Notes under the pieces: model-generated
Seen by the model: the letters and a program-made list of their open reading frames with translations, nothing else
What the model was told of the DNA's origin: nothing
The model's database searches: none
Position numbers and translations under genes: made by a program
Assembly: GCA_019637225.1 (NCBI GenBank)
Contig: JAHBWC010000033.1
Location: forward strand, 1 to 64,000
Direction: 5' to 3'
From: Labilithrix sp.
GTDB lineage: Bacteria; Myxococcota_A; Polyangia; Polyangiales; Polyangiaceae
DNA: 64,000 nt
Shown here: piece after piece, positions 8,555 through 17,355 of the stretch
Numbering within the stretch: position 1 is the first letter of the stretch
Layout of the letters: every line of letters starts with the position of its first letter

Positions 8555-10114
8555 TCAGACGTCCATGTCCTTCCACCGCTTGCTCACCTGCGAAAACACG
8601 ATGATGCCCACGAGCGAGCAGAGGCCGATGATCGCGAACGGGTACCAGACCTGGTACGGCCGGTACGTGTTCCAGAGGATCTCGTTCACCGCGTTCGGGT
8701 CCTGCCCGAGCTCCTTCACCAGCGTCGCGAAGGCGGCCTTGCGCTCGACGCCGGCCACCGCCTCGAGCGACGCGACGTCGCCGTTCCACGCGCGGCCGTG
8801 GGCGAACTCGGTCTTCTCGACGAGGTAGCGGAGCGAGAGCGTCGCCTTCTCGCCGTACGTGCCGTACTGCCAGGCGGCGATCTTGGCGCCGACGCTCTGC
8901 CCGATCGCGACGGGGATGTTCACGTAGCCGAGGTAGAGCGCCTTCTTGCCGGGCGGCGCGATGAGCGCGAAGTACTCCGTCTTCTTCGGCCCCGTGAGCA
9001 TCTCGCCGATGGAGAAGAGGACGATGCCGAGCGCGCAGATGTAGAGGCTCGGCGACGTCCCGTAGACGACCGTGCCGATCGTCGCGATGAGGACGCCGAT
9101 CGTGATCGACGTCATGACGCGGATGCGCGCCACGAGGAACGACATCGGGATCACGAACGCGACGATCATGAACGAGTTGAGATTGAGCGCGATCTCCTGC
9201 TTCAGCGTCCGGCCGCGGAGGTCGACTGCGTTGACCCAGTTCGACGGGAGCCACTCGTTCGACCGCACGAACGCGAGCGAGTCGACCCAGTCCGTGTAGA
9301 AGTTCGGCATCAGATCCCACAGCTGGTAGAGCATCATCCAGAAGCCGCTGAAGAGCACGACGACCAGCATCAGCTTGGGGCTGCCGAAGAAGTTGCCGAC
9401 GGTGTCGATGACGACGCGCCCGATCGGCTTGCTCTTGTCCGCGCCCGAGTCCACCTCCTTGTAGGTGAGGAGCATCGGGAGGTTGAACGAGATGACGAGG
9501 GCCGATCCGAAGAAGACGTACGGCCAGCCCTTGCCGCGCATGAACGCCGCGTAGAACGGGCCGATCATCGCGCCGACGTTGACGAGCCAGTAGAAGAAGC
9601 CCCAGCCGACGCTGGAGTTCTTCTTCGACATCGACTGCGCGAGCGTGCCCTGGATGCCCGGCTTGAAGATCGCGGTGCCGAACGCCAGGACGAGGCAGCC
9701 GGCCATGAAGCCGCCGAAGCTGTGCTGCGTCCCCATCAGCGTGTAGCCGGTCATCGTGAAGAGGACCGACGCGATGATCGTCTTCTTGTAGCCGTAGCGG
9801 TCGGTGATGCCGCCGCTCACCATCGGGACGAGCGACTGGAGGAGCGCCCACCAGAAGAAGATCGTCCCCTTCTGCGCCTGCGTGAAATGGAGGCCGTGCG
9901 GGTCGTCCGCCTGCGCGATGTAGAGGCCGACGACCTGGCGCACGCCGTAGTACGCGAGCCGCTCCCACATCTCGATCCCGCATCCCATCCAGAAGGAGCG
10001 GGGGAACGTCTTCATGGTCTCGAAGAAGCCGAGCTTCGGCTCCGTGCCGTCGGGCGGCGGAGGCGCGGCAGAGGTGCTCTTCGACTCGAGGTCCGAGGGT
10101 GCGGCGGAGGCCAT
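8555..10114 (-). CDS. POT/PTR-family proton-dependent oligopeptide transporter (MFS)
   Basis: The 519-residue membrane protein has the POT signature near the N-terminus: GIEMWERLAYYGVRQVVGLY corresponds to the family's E-R-x-x-Y-Y-G motif in the first helix. Further MFS features are GGITDRYGYKKTI between helices 2 and 3 and many hydrophobic segments, roughly 12 to 14. POT carriers import di- and tripeptides with protons across the inner membrane. A hydrophilic loop near residues 325-360 breaks the pattern and may be a periplasmic insertion. The gene stands alone. The upstream region to 10145 is short and shared with the divergent L,D-transpeptidase gene. Confidence 0.85.
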   Translation of the reverse strand: MASAAPSDLESKSTSAAPPPPDGTEPKLGFFETMKTFPRSFWMGCGIEMWERLAYYGVRQVVGLYIAQADDPHGLHFTQAQKGTIFFWWALLQSLVPMVSGGITDRYGYKKTIIASVLFTMTGYTLMGTQHSFGGFMAGCLVLAFGTAIFKPGIQGTLAQSMSKKNSSVGWGFFYWLVNVGAMIGPFYAAFMRGKGWPYVFFGSALVISFNLPMLLTYKEVDSGADKSKPIGRVVIDTVGNFFGSPKLMLVVVLFSGFWMMLYQLWDLMPNFYTDWVDSLAFVRSNEWLPSNWVNAVDLRGRTLKQEIALNLNSFMIVAFVIPMSFLVARIRVMTSITIGVLIATIGTVVYGTSPSLYICALGIVLFSIGEMLTGPKKTEYFALIAPPGKKALYLGYVNIPVAIGQSVGAKIAAWQYGTYGEKATLSLRYLVEKTEFAHGRAWNGDVASLEAVAGVERKAAFATLVKELGQDPNAVNEILWNTYRPYQVWYPFAIIGLCSLVGIIVFSQVSKRWKDMDV

Positions 10115-10220
10115 GGGGGCCGCGGTCTAGCATCGCGCTCGGCGGGTGACGAGCGCGGACGCGCACGGCCGCTATCCCCACTTTTTTGGCCCTTTTCGCC
10201 CGGTCGTGCACGTTCCCGGC

Positions 10221-11894
10221 ATGCGGTACAGCGGTCTCTGCCTCCTCGTGGCTCTCGGCGCTCTCGCAGGAGCGTCGGGGTGCAAGAAAGGCGACGATCC
10301 GCCCGCCGCGGCGATGATCGCGTCGGCGACGCTCCCGGGCGAGGCGCCCGCCGTCACGATCTCGAAGAAGGCGAAGATCGCGGCCATCGGCATGCACACG
10401 GGCGTCTACGCCCAGCCGAACACGACGAAGAAGATCGGCTACCTCCGGCTCGGCTCGATCGTCCCGCGCTCGGACGCTCCGGTGGGCACCGACGGCTGCC
10501 CCGGCGGCTGGTACGGGGTGGCGCCGCAAGGCTTCGTCTGCAACGGCAAGTACGCGACGCTCGAGCTCGACGCGCCGATCGTCCGCGCGGCCGACGTGCG
10601 GCCCGACACGAGCAAGCCGCTCCCCTACGCGTACGGCTTCATGCGCTCGGTCTCGCCGCTCTACTTGCGCGTCCCGTCGCGCGCGGAGCAGGAGCGCCAG
10701 GAGTACAAGCTCGCGAACCACTTCCGCTGGTTCGAAAACCACATCGACGAGCAGAAGGTCGACAAGGGCGCGAACGACTTCGCGCGGGAGCTCATCCCCG
10801 ACGCCGCGGCGGTCCCTCCGTCGGACCAGACGCCCGACGGCGTCCTCCTCGGCGGCAAGACGAACAACGACGCGCCGCCGTTCTGGATCGAGAACGGCAA
10901 CCGCTCGATCCCGAACGTCACCGGCTTCGAGATCCAGCCGCAGTCGTTCTTCGCCAACCGCATCAAGCGCCACACCGGCGTCGCGTTCATCGGCGCGTTC
11001 GACGCGGGGCCGAGCCTCGACAACCGGCGCTTCGCCGTCACCGTCGACATGCGGCTCTTGCCGATCGACAAGGTGAAGCCCGAGGTCGCCTCGGCCTTCC
11101 ACGGCGTCGAGCTCACCGACGACATGAAGCTCCCGGTCGCCTTCGCGCGGCCGTGCGATCCGAAGAAGCGCGGCGCCGCGCTCACGGACTGCCGCCCGGT
11201 CTTCCACCTCGACGGCGGCCGGATGCGCCGCGACGACAACGTGCTGCCGTCGCGCGCGTTCCTCCAGCTGACGGGCGTGCGCAGGGTGTTCAACGACGTC
11301 CCCTACTTCGAGACGAAGCCCGGCTACTGGGTGCGCGTGAAGGACGTCGGCGTCGCGATCACGCCGCACCGCTGGCCGGGCGCGGCCGAGCGCGGCGAGA
11401 AGTGGATCGACGTCTCGATCGAGGACGAGACGCTGACGCTCTGGGAGGGCAAGAAGCCCGTGTTCGTCACGCTCGTGTCCGCGGGCCAGGACGGGCTCAA
11501 GGATCCGAAGACGACGAAGGCCACCGTGCGCGGGTTCTTCCGGCTGAAGAGCAAGCACATCACGGCGACGATGGACTCGAGCGAGCGCTCGAGCCAGTCG
11601 GGAGGCGCCGCGCCGAACCCGTCGGCGGGCGAGTCGCAGGACGCAGACGACAAGAACGACTCGTCGTTCGAGCTCCGCGACGTCCCGTACGTGCAGTACT
11701 TCCACGAGGGCTACGCCATCCACGCCGCGTACTGGCACGACCGCTTCGGCATCCCGCGCAGCCACGGCTGCATCAACCTCGCGCCGATCGACGCGATGCG
11801 CGTGTTCCGCTTCAGCGATCCGCCCGTGCCGGAGGGCTGGCACGGGATCCAGATCGAGCCGAACAAGGGCACCGTCGTCATCGTGCATCAGTAG
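10221..11894 (+). CDS. L,D-transpeptidase (YkuD-type) lipoprotein
   Basis: I start at the ATG at 10221, which gives a signal peptide ending at ALAGASGC and a 557-residue product. The C-terminal domain has the YkuD active site: an upstream histidine in GYAIHAAYWHDRFG and SHGCINL with the nucleophile at Cys517. L,D-transpeptidases form 3-3 peptidoglycan cross-links or attach lipoproteins to peptidoglycan in the periplasm. The long N-terminal part (about residues 40-380) includes an SH3-like stretch near residues 60-120 and no other recognisable domain. The residue after the lipid cysteine is Lys, a position that affects lipoprotein sorting. Confidence 0.87.
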   Translation: MRYSGLCLLVALGALAGASGCKKGDDPPAAAMIASATLPGEAPAVTISKKAKIAAIGMHTGVYAQPNTTKKIGYLRLGSIVPRSDAPVGTDGCPGGWYGVAPQGFVCNGKYATLELDAPIVRAADVRPDTSKPLPYAYGFMRSVSPLYLRVPSRAEQERQEYKLANHFRWFENHIDEQKVDKGANDFARELIPDAAAVPPSDQTPDGVLLGGKTNNDAPPFWIENGNRSIPNVTGFEIQPQSFFANRIKRHTGVAFIGAFDAGPSLDNRRFAVTVDMRLLPIDKVKPEVASAFHGVELTDDMKLPVAFARPCDPKKRGAALTDCRPVFHLDGGRMRRDDNVLPSRAFLQLTGVRRVFNDVPYFETKPGYWVRVKDVGVAITPHRWPGAAERGEKWIDVSIEDETLTLWEGKKPVFVTLVSAGQDGLKDPKTTKATVRGFFRLKSKHITATMDSSERSSQSGGAAPNPSAGESQDADDKNDSSFELRDVPYVQYFHEGYAIHAAYWHDRFGIPRSHGCINLAPIDAMRVFRFSDPPVPEGWHGIQIEPNKGTVVIVHQ

Positions 11895-12116
11895 AGGCCG
11901 CGGCCGGCCGCGCGCCCGGCGCCGCGACGGCGCTGTCCGGGGTTGCCTTGCACGCAACCGGATCCTGCGAGGCCCAAGGCGTCGCGCCGATCGCGCCGGG
12001 CCTCTCGCGCGACCCGCGCGGATTTCCCGGCAAATTGGGCAGACGCAGCCTCGCGGCGGGATCGACGGCGATCCAGATCGAGCGCGGCGCGCAGCTTGCA
12101 CCGAGAGTCCGTCGTC

Positions 12117-12635
12117 ATGAGCTTCACGAGCGACTACGGCCGTGACCGGACCTCGGATGCCCCCATCTCGATGGACCTGTCCGACGGCATGAGCCTGCCG
12201 CAGCCGCAGCCCGCGGGCTTCGCCGGCCTCGCCAACCTCGCCGCGAGGCTCGGGATCCCGCAGTCGTGGGTCGGGATGAGCGGCTACCTCGTCGCCGGCA
12301 TCTTCCTCGGGCTCGTGCTCATCCTCGCGCTCAGCATCGGTCGCGGCGGTGAGGCTGCGGCGGCGACCGGGCCGAACGCGGTGGTCGACAACGTCGTGCG
12401 CCTCCACGCGCAGGAGATCGGCTCGTCGTGCTGGCAGGGCTACGACAAGCTCGGTCCGGCGCGGCTCACGGTCGCCCTCGAGGTCGGCATCGACGGGAAG
12501 ATCCGCTACGCGGCGGCCTCCGGCGAGACGCCGGCGATGCGCAGCTGCGTCGAGCAGCACGTCAACGCGTGGGAGTTCCTCCCGCAGCAGCAGGCGCAGA
12601 CGATGGCGCTGCCGTTCGAGATCGATCGCCGCTGA
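12117..12635 (+). CDS. membrane-anchored AgmX/PglI C-terminal-like protein
   Basis: The 172-residue product from the ATG at 12117 has a Pro-rich N-terminus, one transmembrane helix near residues 58-80 (GYLVAGIFLGLVLILALSIG) and a periplasmic domain. That domain has the pattern LTVALEVGIDGKIRYAAASG followed by a Cys pair and WEFLP, as in the TonB-like C-terminal domain of myxobacterial AgmX/PglI proteins of gliding motility. The same domain type recurs at 41332-41886. Earlier in-frame starts exist back to 11943 but add Arg-rich sequence typical of non-coding GC-rich DNA. Confidence 0.65.
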   Translation: MSFTSDYGRDRTSDAPISMDLSDGMSLPQPQPAGFAGLANLAARLGIPQSWVGMSGYLVAGIFLGLVLILALSIGRGGEAAAATGPNAVVDNVVRLHAQEIGSSCWQGYDKLGPARLTVALEVGIDGKIRYAAASGETPAMRSCVEQHVNAWEFLPQQQAQTMALPFEIDRR

Positions 12636-12667
12636 ACGACGTCGACGAGCGGCGTCGCGAAGCGTGT

Positions 12668-12690
12668 GCGCGCCCTTCGAGCGGGCGCGC
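12668..12690 (+). terminator. GC-rich hairpin after the AgmX-like gene
   Basis: A perfect 8-bp stem (GCGCGCCC / GGGCGCGC) with a 7-base loop lies 33 bases after the stop codon. There is no T-tract, so it may act in Rho-dependent termination or mRNA 3'-end protection. Confidence 0.4.
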
Positions 12691-12730
12691 GAATGCTGCA
12701 CGCCCATGCGAGTTATGACACGCTGAGGAG

Positions 12731-13573
12731 ATGCCCCTCCGGCGCCTGGTCGTCGCCACGAGCATCGCGCTCACGGGGGCGTGCAGCCTCCTGATCGACA
12801 CCGACGATCTCGACGCCGGGGCCACGACGATCGCGCCGATCGACGACGCCGGCGACACCGGCGCGGACGCGTCGCGCACGGACGCGGCCTCCATCCCCGA
12901 CGGCGGCTCGCCGGCGGATGCCGACGCGGGACAGAGCTCCCCGTGCACCCAGCCACACGCGTTCTGCGACGACTTCGACGACGGCAACGACGATCTCGCG
13001 ACGCGCTGGGACAGCCTGACGACCGAGTCCGGACCGTTGAGCTTCGCCACCGACCTCTGGATCTCGGCTCCGCGCTCGCTCCGCGCCTCGGTGGGTCCGC
13101 ACGACGGCATCCGCCGCACCGGACTGCGGAAGGCGCTCCCGATCCCGAACGGCAAGGTGCGCGTCGAGGTGGACGTCCACGCCGCGGCGACGGCGGGAAC
13201 GTACGGCGAGGTCGACCCCGTCGAGATCATCCTCCGACCGGGGCCGCCTGGGCGCGAATACCACTCGCTCTACCTCATCATTCAACCGAACCAGCGGCTC
13301 CTCGAGTACTACCTCCCGAAGCTCGAGGGCGGCGCCGACAACATCTCGCAGCCGGTGACGTTCACGAACGACGCCTGGCACCACCTCGTCTTCACGTTCG
13401 AGAGCTCGCCGGCGCGGGCCGCGCTCGCGATCGACGGCGTGACGATCGCACTCACCGCCTTCGCCGGGCCGGCGGTGACGTCGCTCGAGCTGGGCGTCGG
13501 CGCGGCCTACACCGAGGGCGTCACCAACGACTGGAAGCTCACGCTCGACAACGTGGTCGTCGACACGCCGTGA
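12731..13573 (+). CDS. lipoprotein with concanavalin-like (LamG-type) domain
   Basis: The 280-residue protein starts with a signal peptide ending LTGACSLLIDTDD, a lipoprotein start seen repeatedly in myxobacteria, followed by an Asp/Ala/Gly-rich linker to about residue 75. From FCDDFDDGNDDLATRWD onward it resembles a beta-sandwich of the LamG/concanavalin type (HSLYLIIQ, WHHLVFTFESS, LELGVGAAY), which usually binds carbohydrate. No catalytic residues were identified. A GAGGAG sequence abuts the ATG, which is closer than usual. Confidence 0.65.
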   Translation: MPLRRLVVATSIALTGACSLLIDTDDLDAGATTIAPIDDAGDTGADASRTDAASIPDGGSPADADAGQSSPCTQPHAFCDDFDDGNDDLATRWDSLTTESGPLSFATDLWISAPRSLRASVGPHDGIRRTGLRKALPIPNGKVRVEVDVHAAATAGTYGEVDPVEIILRPGPPGREYHSLYLIIQPNQRLLEYYLPKLEGGADNISQPVTFTNDAWHHLVFTFESSPARAALAIDGVTIALTAFAGPAVTSLELGVGAAYTEGVTNDWKLTLDNVVVDTP

Positions 13574-13633
13574 GCGGGCCGGGCCGCCCGTGGCCCTTCC
13601 CATCGCCCGCCTGCTTGGGTAGCTTCCCCGCCC

Positions 13634-14152
13634 ATGCCGAACCCCACTGCGCTCCTCGAGACGTCGCTCGGTAACATCACGATCGAGCTCTTCTCCGACA
13701 AGATGCCGATCACCGCGGGCAACTTCGTGAAGCTCGCGAAGAGCGGCTTCTACGACGGCCTCCACTTCCACCGCGTCATCAACGGCTTCATGCTCCAGTT
13801 CGGCTGTCCGCACAGCAAGGACCCGAGCAGCCGCCGCGCGGGCACGGGCGACAGCCCCGACGGTCCCCTCAAGGACGAGCACCCGCCGGACGCGAAGCTC
13901 TCCAACGAGCCCGGCACCCTCTCGATGGCGAACACCGGCCAGCCGAACAGCGGCTCGTGCCAGTTCTTCATCAACACGGTGCACAACTCCTACCTCGACT
14001 GGTTCACGCCCGGAAACTCGAAGCACCCGGTCTTCGGGAAGGTCATCGAGGGCATGGACGTCGTGCACAAGATCGAGAAGACGAAGACCGATCCGGGCGA
14101 TCGCCCGGTCACGCCGGTCCGCATGAACAAGGTCACCGTCACCGAGGCGTGA
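13634..14152 (+). CDS. cyclophilin-type peptidyl-prolyl cis-trans isomerase (cytoplasmic)
   Basis: The 172-residue product has no signal peptide and covers one cyclophilin domain: [14 protein letters not shown] contains the catalytic arginine, and SCQFFIN and [12 protein letters not shown] are conserved. Compared with the shortest bacterial forms it has an insertion after FGCPHSKDP (Arg/Gly/Asp-rich) that is common in many bacteria. It catalyses proline isomerisation during protein folding. It lies just upstream of the Ro60-like gene but is separated from it by a strong hairpin and 289 bases, so I treat it as a separate unit. Confidence 0.92.
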   Translation: MPNPTALLETSLGNITIELFSDKMPITAGNFVKLAKSGFYDGLHFHRVINGFMLQFGCPHSKDPSSRRAGTGDSPDGPLKDEHPPDAKLSNEPGTLSMANTGQPNSGSCQFFINTVHNSYLDWFTPGNSKHPVFGKVIEGMDVVHKIEKTKTDPGDRPVTPVRMNKVTVTEA

Positions 14153-14202
14153 CCGCGTCGCGCGCGGCCGGTGGCGCACCCGCGTCGCCGAGCCGCTCGA
14201 TC

Positions 14203-14264
14203 GAACGAGGCCGACCGCCGATCCCGCCGCCAGCGGCGCGATCGGGGTCGGCCTTTCCTCGTTT
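14203..14264 (+). terminator. long perfect hairpin downstream of the cyclophilin gene; terminator or small structured RNA
   Basis: Nested inverted repeats form a near-continuous stem: AACGAG (14204) with CTCGTT (14258), GGCCGACC (14209-14216) with GGTCGGCC (14246-14253), CCGATC with GATCGG, and CGCCG with CGGCG around a 4-base loop. The main stem is followed by TTT. The simplest reading is an intrinsic terminator for the cyclophilin. Its position 178 bases before a Ro60-like gene also makes it a candidate part of a Y-RNA-like transcript. Confidence 0.5.
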
Positions 14265-14332
14265 GTCGTCGCCGCGCGCCCGAAGCCTGGACAAGACGAG
14301 TCGGAGAACCCATCTTGCGCTCGCATCGTGAC

Positions 14333-14394
14333 CGGGTCGGGAGCCTGCGTGACGAGCCCTCGATGAGCGCGCCGGTGTCGGCGCCGTCGACCCG
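14333..14394 (+). other. second predicted RNA fold in the leader of the Ro60-like gene
   Basis: CGGGTCG (14333-14339) can pair with CGACCCG (14388-14394), enclosing a smaller perfect hairpin, GCGCCG-GTGT-CGGCGC (14369-14384). The element ends 47 bases before the chosen start codon of the Ro60-like gene. It may be a 5'-leader structure or part of a separate small RNA. By-eye folding only. Confidence 0.3.
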
Positions 14395-14441
14395 CCGAGA
14401 GGCAAGGTCGCGTGAGGGCGATCGCGACGAGGGACACTCCG

Positions 14442-16220
14442 ATGACCAACACCACGAACACCACCACGGCTCTCCTCGCCGAGGCACAGAAGGGACCGGC
14501 CGAGAAGCTGCTCGACCTGGTCCTCGGCTCGTCGGCGCACCTCTGGCACAACCGGCCCGGCGTCGACGTCGGCGGAACCTGGCACGCGAAGCGCGGCGCC
14601 AAGAAGGGCGCCGTCTCGCGCGGGACGCCCGTGAAGCCCGGACTCTTCGTCCCGGCCGCGGAGCGCCTCTACGCGCAGCTGCTCGACATCTACGAGCTGA
14701 ACGCGGAGCTCATGGCGCGGTTCGCGAGCTACGCGCTCGCGGAGACCGAGTGGCGCGACCTCAAGGTCGCGTGCGCGGCGCTGATGCTCGTGCAGCCGCA
14801 CGCGGGTCAGCCGATCAAGGACGAGGGCGGAGACGTCGCCTTCCACGACGACGACTACCGCGCCGTCGGCGAGGCGATGGCGCTCTTCTACGAGAAGAAG
14901 AGCACCAAGATGCTCACGCCGAAGGCGGTCCTCCGCATCGCGGAGCTGCTCGAGACCCCCGCGGTCGCCGAGCTGAACCGCGTCGCGGGCTTCTCGGACC
15001 CCGGCTCGAAGAAGCCGCAGCTCGGCCGCTGGAAGCGCGCCGCGACGCGGTGGCTCGCGCTGCGGGAGAAGAACCTGCCCATGCTCCAGGGCCTCGTGAA
15101 GGCGGGGTACAAGGAGACGATCAAGAACATCGCGCGCAAGGCCGGCTACAAGCCGGAGAGCGCGGCGTTCTTCGAGATCCTCGGCTGGAAGCAGAAGCAG
15201 GCCGAGGGCGGCCACCGTCAGGTCGGTCTGTCGAACCTCGTGCTCCAGAAGCGCGAGCGCTTCGACGACCTGTCCGAGGCGGAGATCTGCGAGGCGATCG
15301 TCACGCAGAAGCTGTCGCACAAGGACGTCGTCGGTCGACTGCCGAAGGACGTCGGGCTCACGCCGGCCATCATGGTGGCGCTGCTCCCGTCGCTCTCCGA
15401 CCGTGACCTCCGCATGCTGACGCCCACGCTCGAGGAGCTGGGGCTCATGACCGAGCCCGAGATCCGCCAGCGCTGGGAGAAGGCGATCGCCGAGGCGACC
15501 GACCAGCGCGCGCTCAACATCGCGAAGAACGTCCGGAGCAAGGAGCTCCGGACCAAGCTCGAAGAGGCGAGCGACAACGCTGCGAAGAAGGCCGTCGCGG
15601 AAGCGGCAGCCGAGCAGCCCGTCGACGTCATGTTCCTCATCGACAAGTCCGGCTCGATGGAAGGCGCGATCGACAAGTCGAAGGAAGCGCTGGCGCGCAT
15701 CCTCGCGGGCTTCCCCGAGGAGCACGTCCACATCGCGAGCTTCGACACGACCGGGACGGTCCTCAAGCCCAAGGCGCCCACCCGCGCGGCCGTGCAGCAC
15801 ATGCTCGGCAGCATCAAGGCGGGAGGCGGGACCGTTCACGCCGCGGCGCTCCGCGTCCTCCACCAGGCGGGCGTGCGCGTCCCGGCGACGCACAAGCTCA
15901 TCGTCATCGTCGTCGGCGACGAAGCCGGCGAGGACGGCGCCGAGCTCGCTCGGGCGTTCAAGGCCTACGGCTACGACGTCGCGGCGATCGCGATGCTCGT
16001 CAACGTCTCGACCACGCGCGGAACGACCGTCCAGTCGTGCGCGCGTGCGATGGGCGTGCCGTACAGCGAAGTGCAGATCGACCAGTTCGAGGACCCGTAC
16101 CAGGTGCCTCGTGTGCTCCGCGCGCTGCTCGAAGCCCCGAAGCTGGGGCCCGGCATCGCCGCGCAGTCTGGCTGGCTCGAGCGCGTCCTCGCGACGCCGA
16201 TCCTCGCTCTGCCTTCGTAG
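14442..16220 (+). CDS. Ro60-like protein: helical (TROVE-like) domain plus C-terminal VWA domain
   Basis: I start at the ATG at 14442 (GAGGGA about 8 bases upstream) and not the in-frame GTG at 14412, giving 592 residues. Residues 1 to about 385 are almost entirely amphipathic helix, including IKNIARKAGYKPESAAFFEI and LPKDVGLTPAIMVALLPSL, consistent with HEAT-like repeats. From residue 394 there is a VWA domain with an intact MIDAS (D401, S403, S405 in FLIDKSGSM) and a later VVGDEAGED. This order matches Ro60/Rsr proteins, whose ring binds misfolded RNA and Y RNAs. The VWA call is firm; TROVE membership is inferred from architecture. It is 38 bases upstream of the next gene and near beta-grasp and E1-like genes. 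No signal peptide, so cytoplasmic. Confidence 0.7.
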   Translation: MTNTTNTTTALLAEAQKGPAEKLLDLVLGSSAHLWHNRPGVDVGGTWHAKRGAKKGAVSRGTPVKPGLFVPAAERLYAQLLDIYELNAELMARFASYALAETEWRDLKVACAALMLVQPHAGQPIKDEGGDVAFHDDDYRAVGEAMALFYEKKSTKMLTPKAVLRIAELLETPAVAELNRVAGFSDPGSKKPQLGRWKRAATRWLALREKNLPMLQGLVKAGYKETIKNIARKAGYKPESAAFFEILGWKQKQAEGGHRQVGLSNLVLQKRERFDDLSEAEICEAIVTQKLSHKDVVGRLPKDVGLTPAIMVALLPSLSDRDLRMLTPTLEELGLMTEPEIRQRWEKAIAEATDQRALNIAKNVRSKELRTKLEEASDNAAKKAVAEAAAEQPVDVMFLIDKSGSMEGAIDKSKEALARILAGFPEEHVHIASFDTTGTVLKPKAPTRAAVQHMLGSIKAGGGTVHAAALRVLHQAGVRVPATHKLIVIVVGDEAGEDGAELARAFKAYGYDVAAIAMLVNVSTTRGTTVQSCARAMGVPYSEVQIDQFEDPYQVPRVLRALLEAPKLGPGIAAQSGWLERVLATPILALPS

Positions 16221-16258
16221 ACCACCACCCCAACCCCGAGGACTTCGGGGTCCACCTC

Positions 16259-17245
16259 ATGGACTACACGAAGTTTCTCGGGAAGAAGGAAGAGGCCGTC
16301 CTCGCGTACCTCGGAGGTCCCTTTGCCCACGGCAAGGACCGCCGGGTCCGTGTGGACGCGCCTCGGCCTTCGCTCGGCTTCCATCGGTTCGCGATCGAGG
16401 GCCGCGTCGCCCGCGCGCTCGCGCCCGAGGAGTCGCCCGATCTGGCGGACCTGCCGCGCGTGCGTGGACACCACGTGCGCGGGTGGGTCACGCGCTCGTC
16501 GCTCCGCGATCGGCGCGAGCACGTGCAGGACCTCGAGCCCGTTCGCGTCCTGCCGGCCGAGGAGCCCGCGCCGCTCTCCATCGTCCGCGCGCGTCGCTGG
16601 CACTCGGGCGATCTCGTCTTCGAGTCCCTCGACTTCGACGGCGACGTCGAAGAGACCGCGCGCCTCCGCCTCGAGAAGCTCGAGCCGCTCGGAGAGATGA
16701 AGGGCGTCCCCGCTTCGCTCCGCCTCGCGTACGGCGTCGCGCTGACGCTGGCGGTCGCCGACAAGCTCGCGATCCCGCTCTCGGTGCGCGAAGCCGCCGC
16801 CGCGGGACCGCGCATCGCCGACGACGGCGAGGCCGCCGCTCGCGCGTTCGTCACCGCCGTCGAGACGCGTCGCGTCGAGGCGTCGGAGCGCGCGCGCATC
16901 CGCGCGATCGTCGAAGGACGCCGTCCGCGCGAGCCCGTCGTCGCGCGCCCGGTTCGTCATCGCGACGCCCCTACCCTGGACAACGCGCACCTTCGTGCCG
17001 AGATTGCGCTCGACGTCGCGCACGCCCGGATGCTCTCGTCGCGTAACCTCGGGAACGGAAACCTCGAGGTCGCCTTCGAGTTCATGGGCGAGCGCTTCAC
17101 GAGCGTGGTCGACGCACTCTCGCTCCACGTCTACGACTCCGGCGTCTGCCTCGCAGGCGCCGACGAGCTCGTCACCCTCGAGAGCCTCCCCGGCGTGATC
17201 CGCGAGGCCATCGAGACCGACGCGCTCGTCATCACGCGCCGCTGA
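16259..17245 (+). CDS. unknown protein in Ro60/Ubl/E1 cluster; single-Cys C-terminal domain, possible E2-like
   Basis: The 328-residue cytoplasmic product matches no family I can name. Residues 1 to about 215 have mixed content with a conserved-looking start (MDYTKFLGKKEEAVLAYLGG). The C-terminal third runs helix, two strands (NLEVAFEFMG, RFTSVVDALSL), the loop HVYDSGVCLAG and a helix (ESLPGVIREAIE). C297 in that loop is the only cysteine in the protein. The H-x-Y-x-S-G-x-C-L arrangement recalls the active-site loop of E2 conjugating enzymes, which fits an E1-like gene 430 bases downstream. The E2 idea is weak inference, because the domain appears shorter than a full E2 fold. It lies 38 bases after the Ro60-like gene, so probably co-transcribed. 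Confidence 0.6.
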   Translation: MDYTKFLGKKEEAVLAYLGGPFAHGKDRRVRVDAPRPSLGFHRFAIEGRVARALAPEESPDLADLPRVRGHHVRGWVTRSSLRDRREHVQDLEPVRVLPAEEPAPLSIVRARRWHSGDLVFESLDFDGDVEETARLRLEKLEPLGEMKGVPASLRLAYGVALTLAVADKLAIPLSVREAAAAGPRIADDGEAAARAFVTAVETRRVEASERARIRAIVEGRRPREPVVARPVRHRDAPTLDNAHLRAEIALDVAHARMLSSRNLGNGNLEVAFEFMGERFTSVVDALSLHVYDSGVCLAGADELVTLESLPGVIREAIETDALVITRR

Positions 17246-17259
17246 CGTCCAGCGCGCGG

Positions 17260-17339
17260 CGCGACGCGCCTCAGAACACGGGCGCGTCGCGACGAGACAG
17301 AACCCGAGCTCGCTCGCGACGTGGCGGCGCCGAGCGAGC
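17260..17339 (+). promoter_or_regulatory. two tandem perfect hairpins upstream of the beta-grasp gene
   Basis: Between the stop at 17245 and the start at 17356 two separate perfect stems occur: GCGACGCGCC / GGCGCGTCGC (17261-17290, extendable by one pair to 17260-17291) with a 10-base loop, and GCTCGCTCG / CGAGCGAGC (17308-17339) with a 14-base loop. Neither has a T-tract, so simple intrinsic termination is unlikely. They may mark RNA processing, a small structured RNA, or translation control of the downstream gene, whose AAGGA lies just after the second stem. Confidence 0.45.
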
Positions 17340-17355
17340 CCGCAACGAAGGAACA

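Noticed and set aside
8439-12707. A very long open frame (over 1,400 codons) on the minus strand across the POT transporter and L,D-transpeptidase region.
   Set aside because: Arg/Ala/Val-rich composition typical of antisense frames in GC-rich DNA, no domain, and it overlaps two clear genes.
13634-14152. Cyclophilin as a member of the Ro60-like cluster.
   Set aside because: A strong hairpin and 289 bases separate them, and cyclophilins are common unlinked housekeeping genes.
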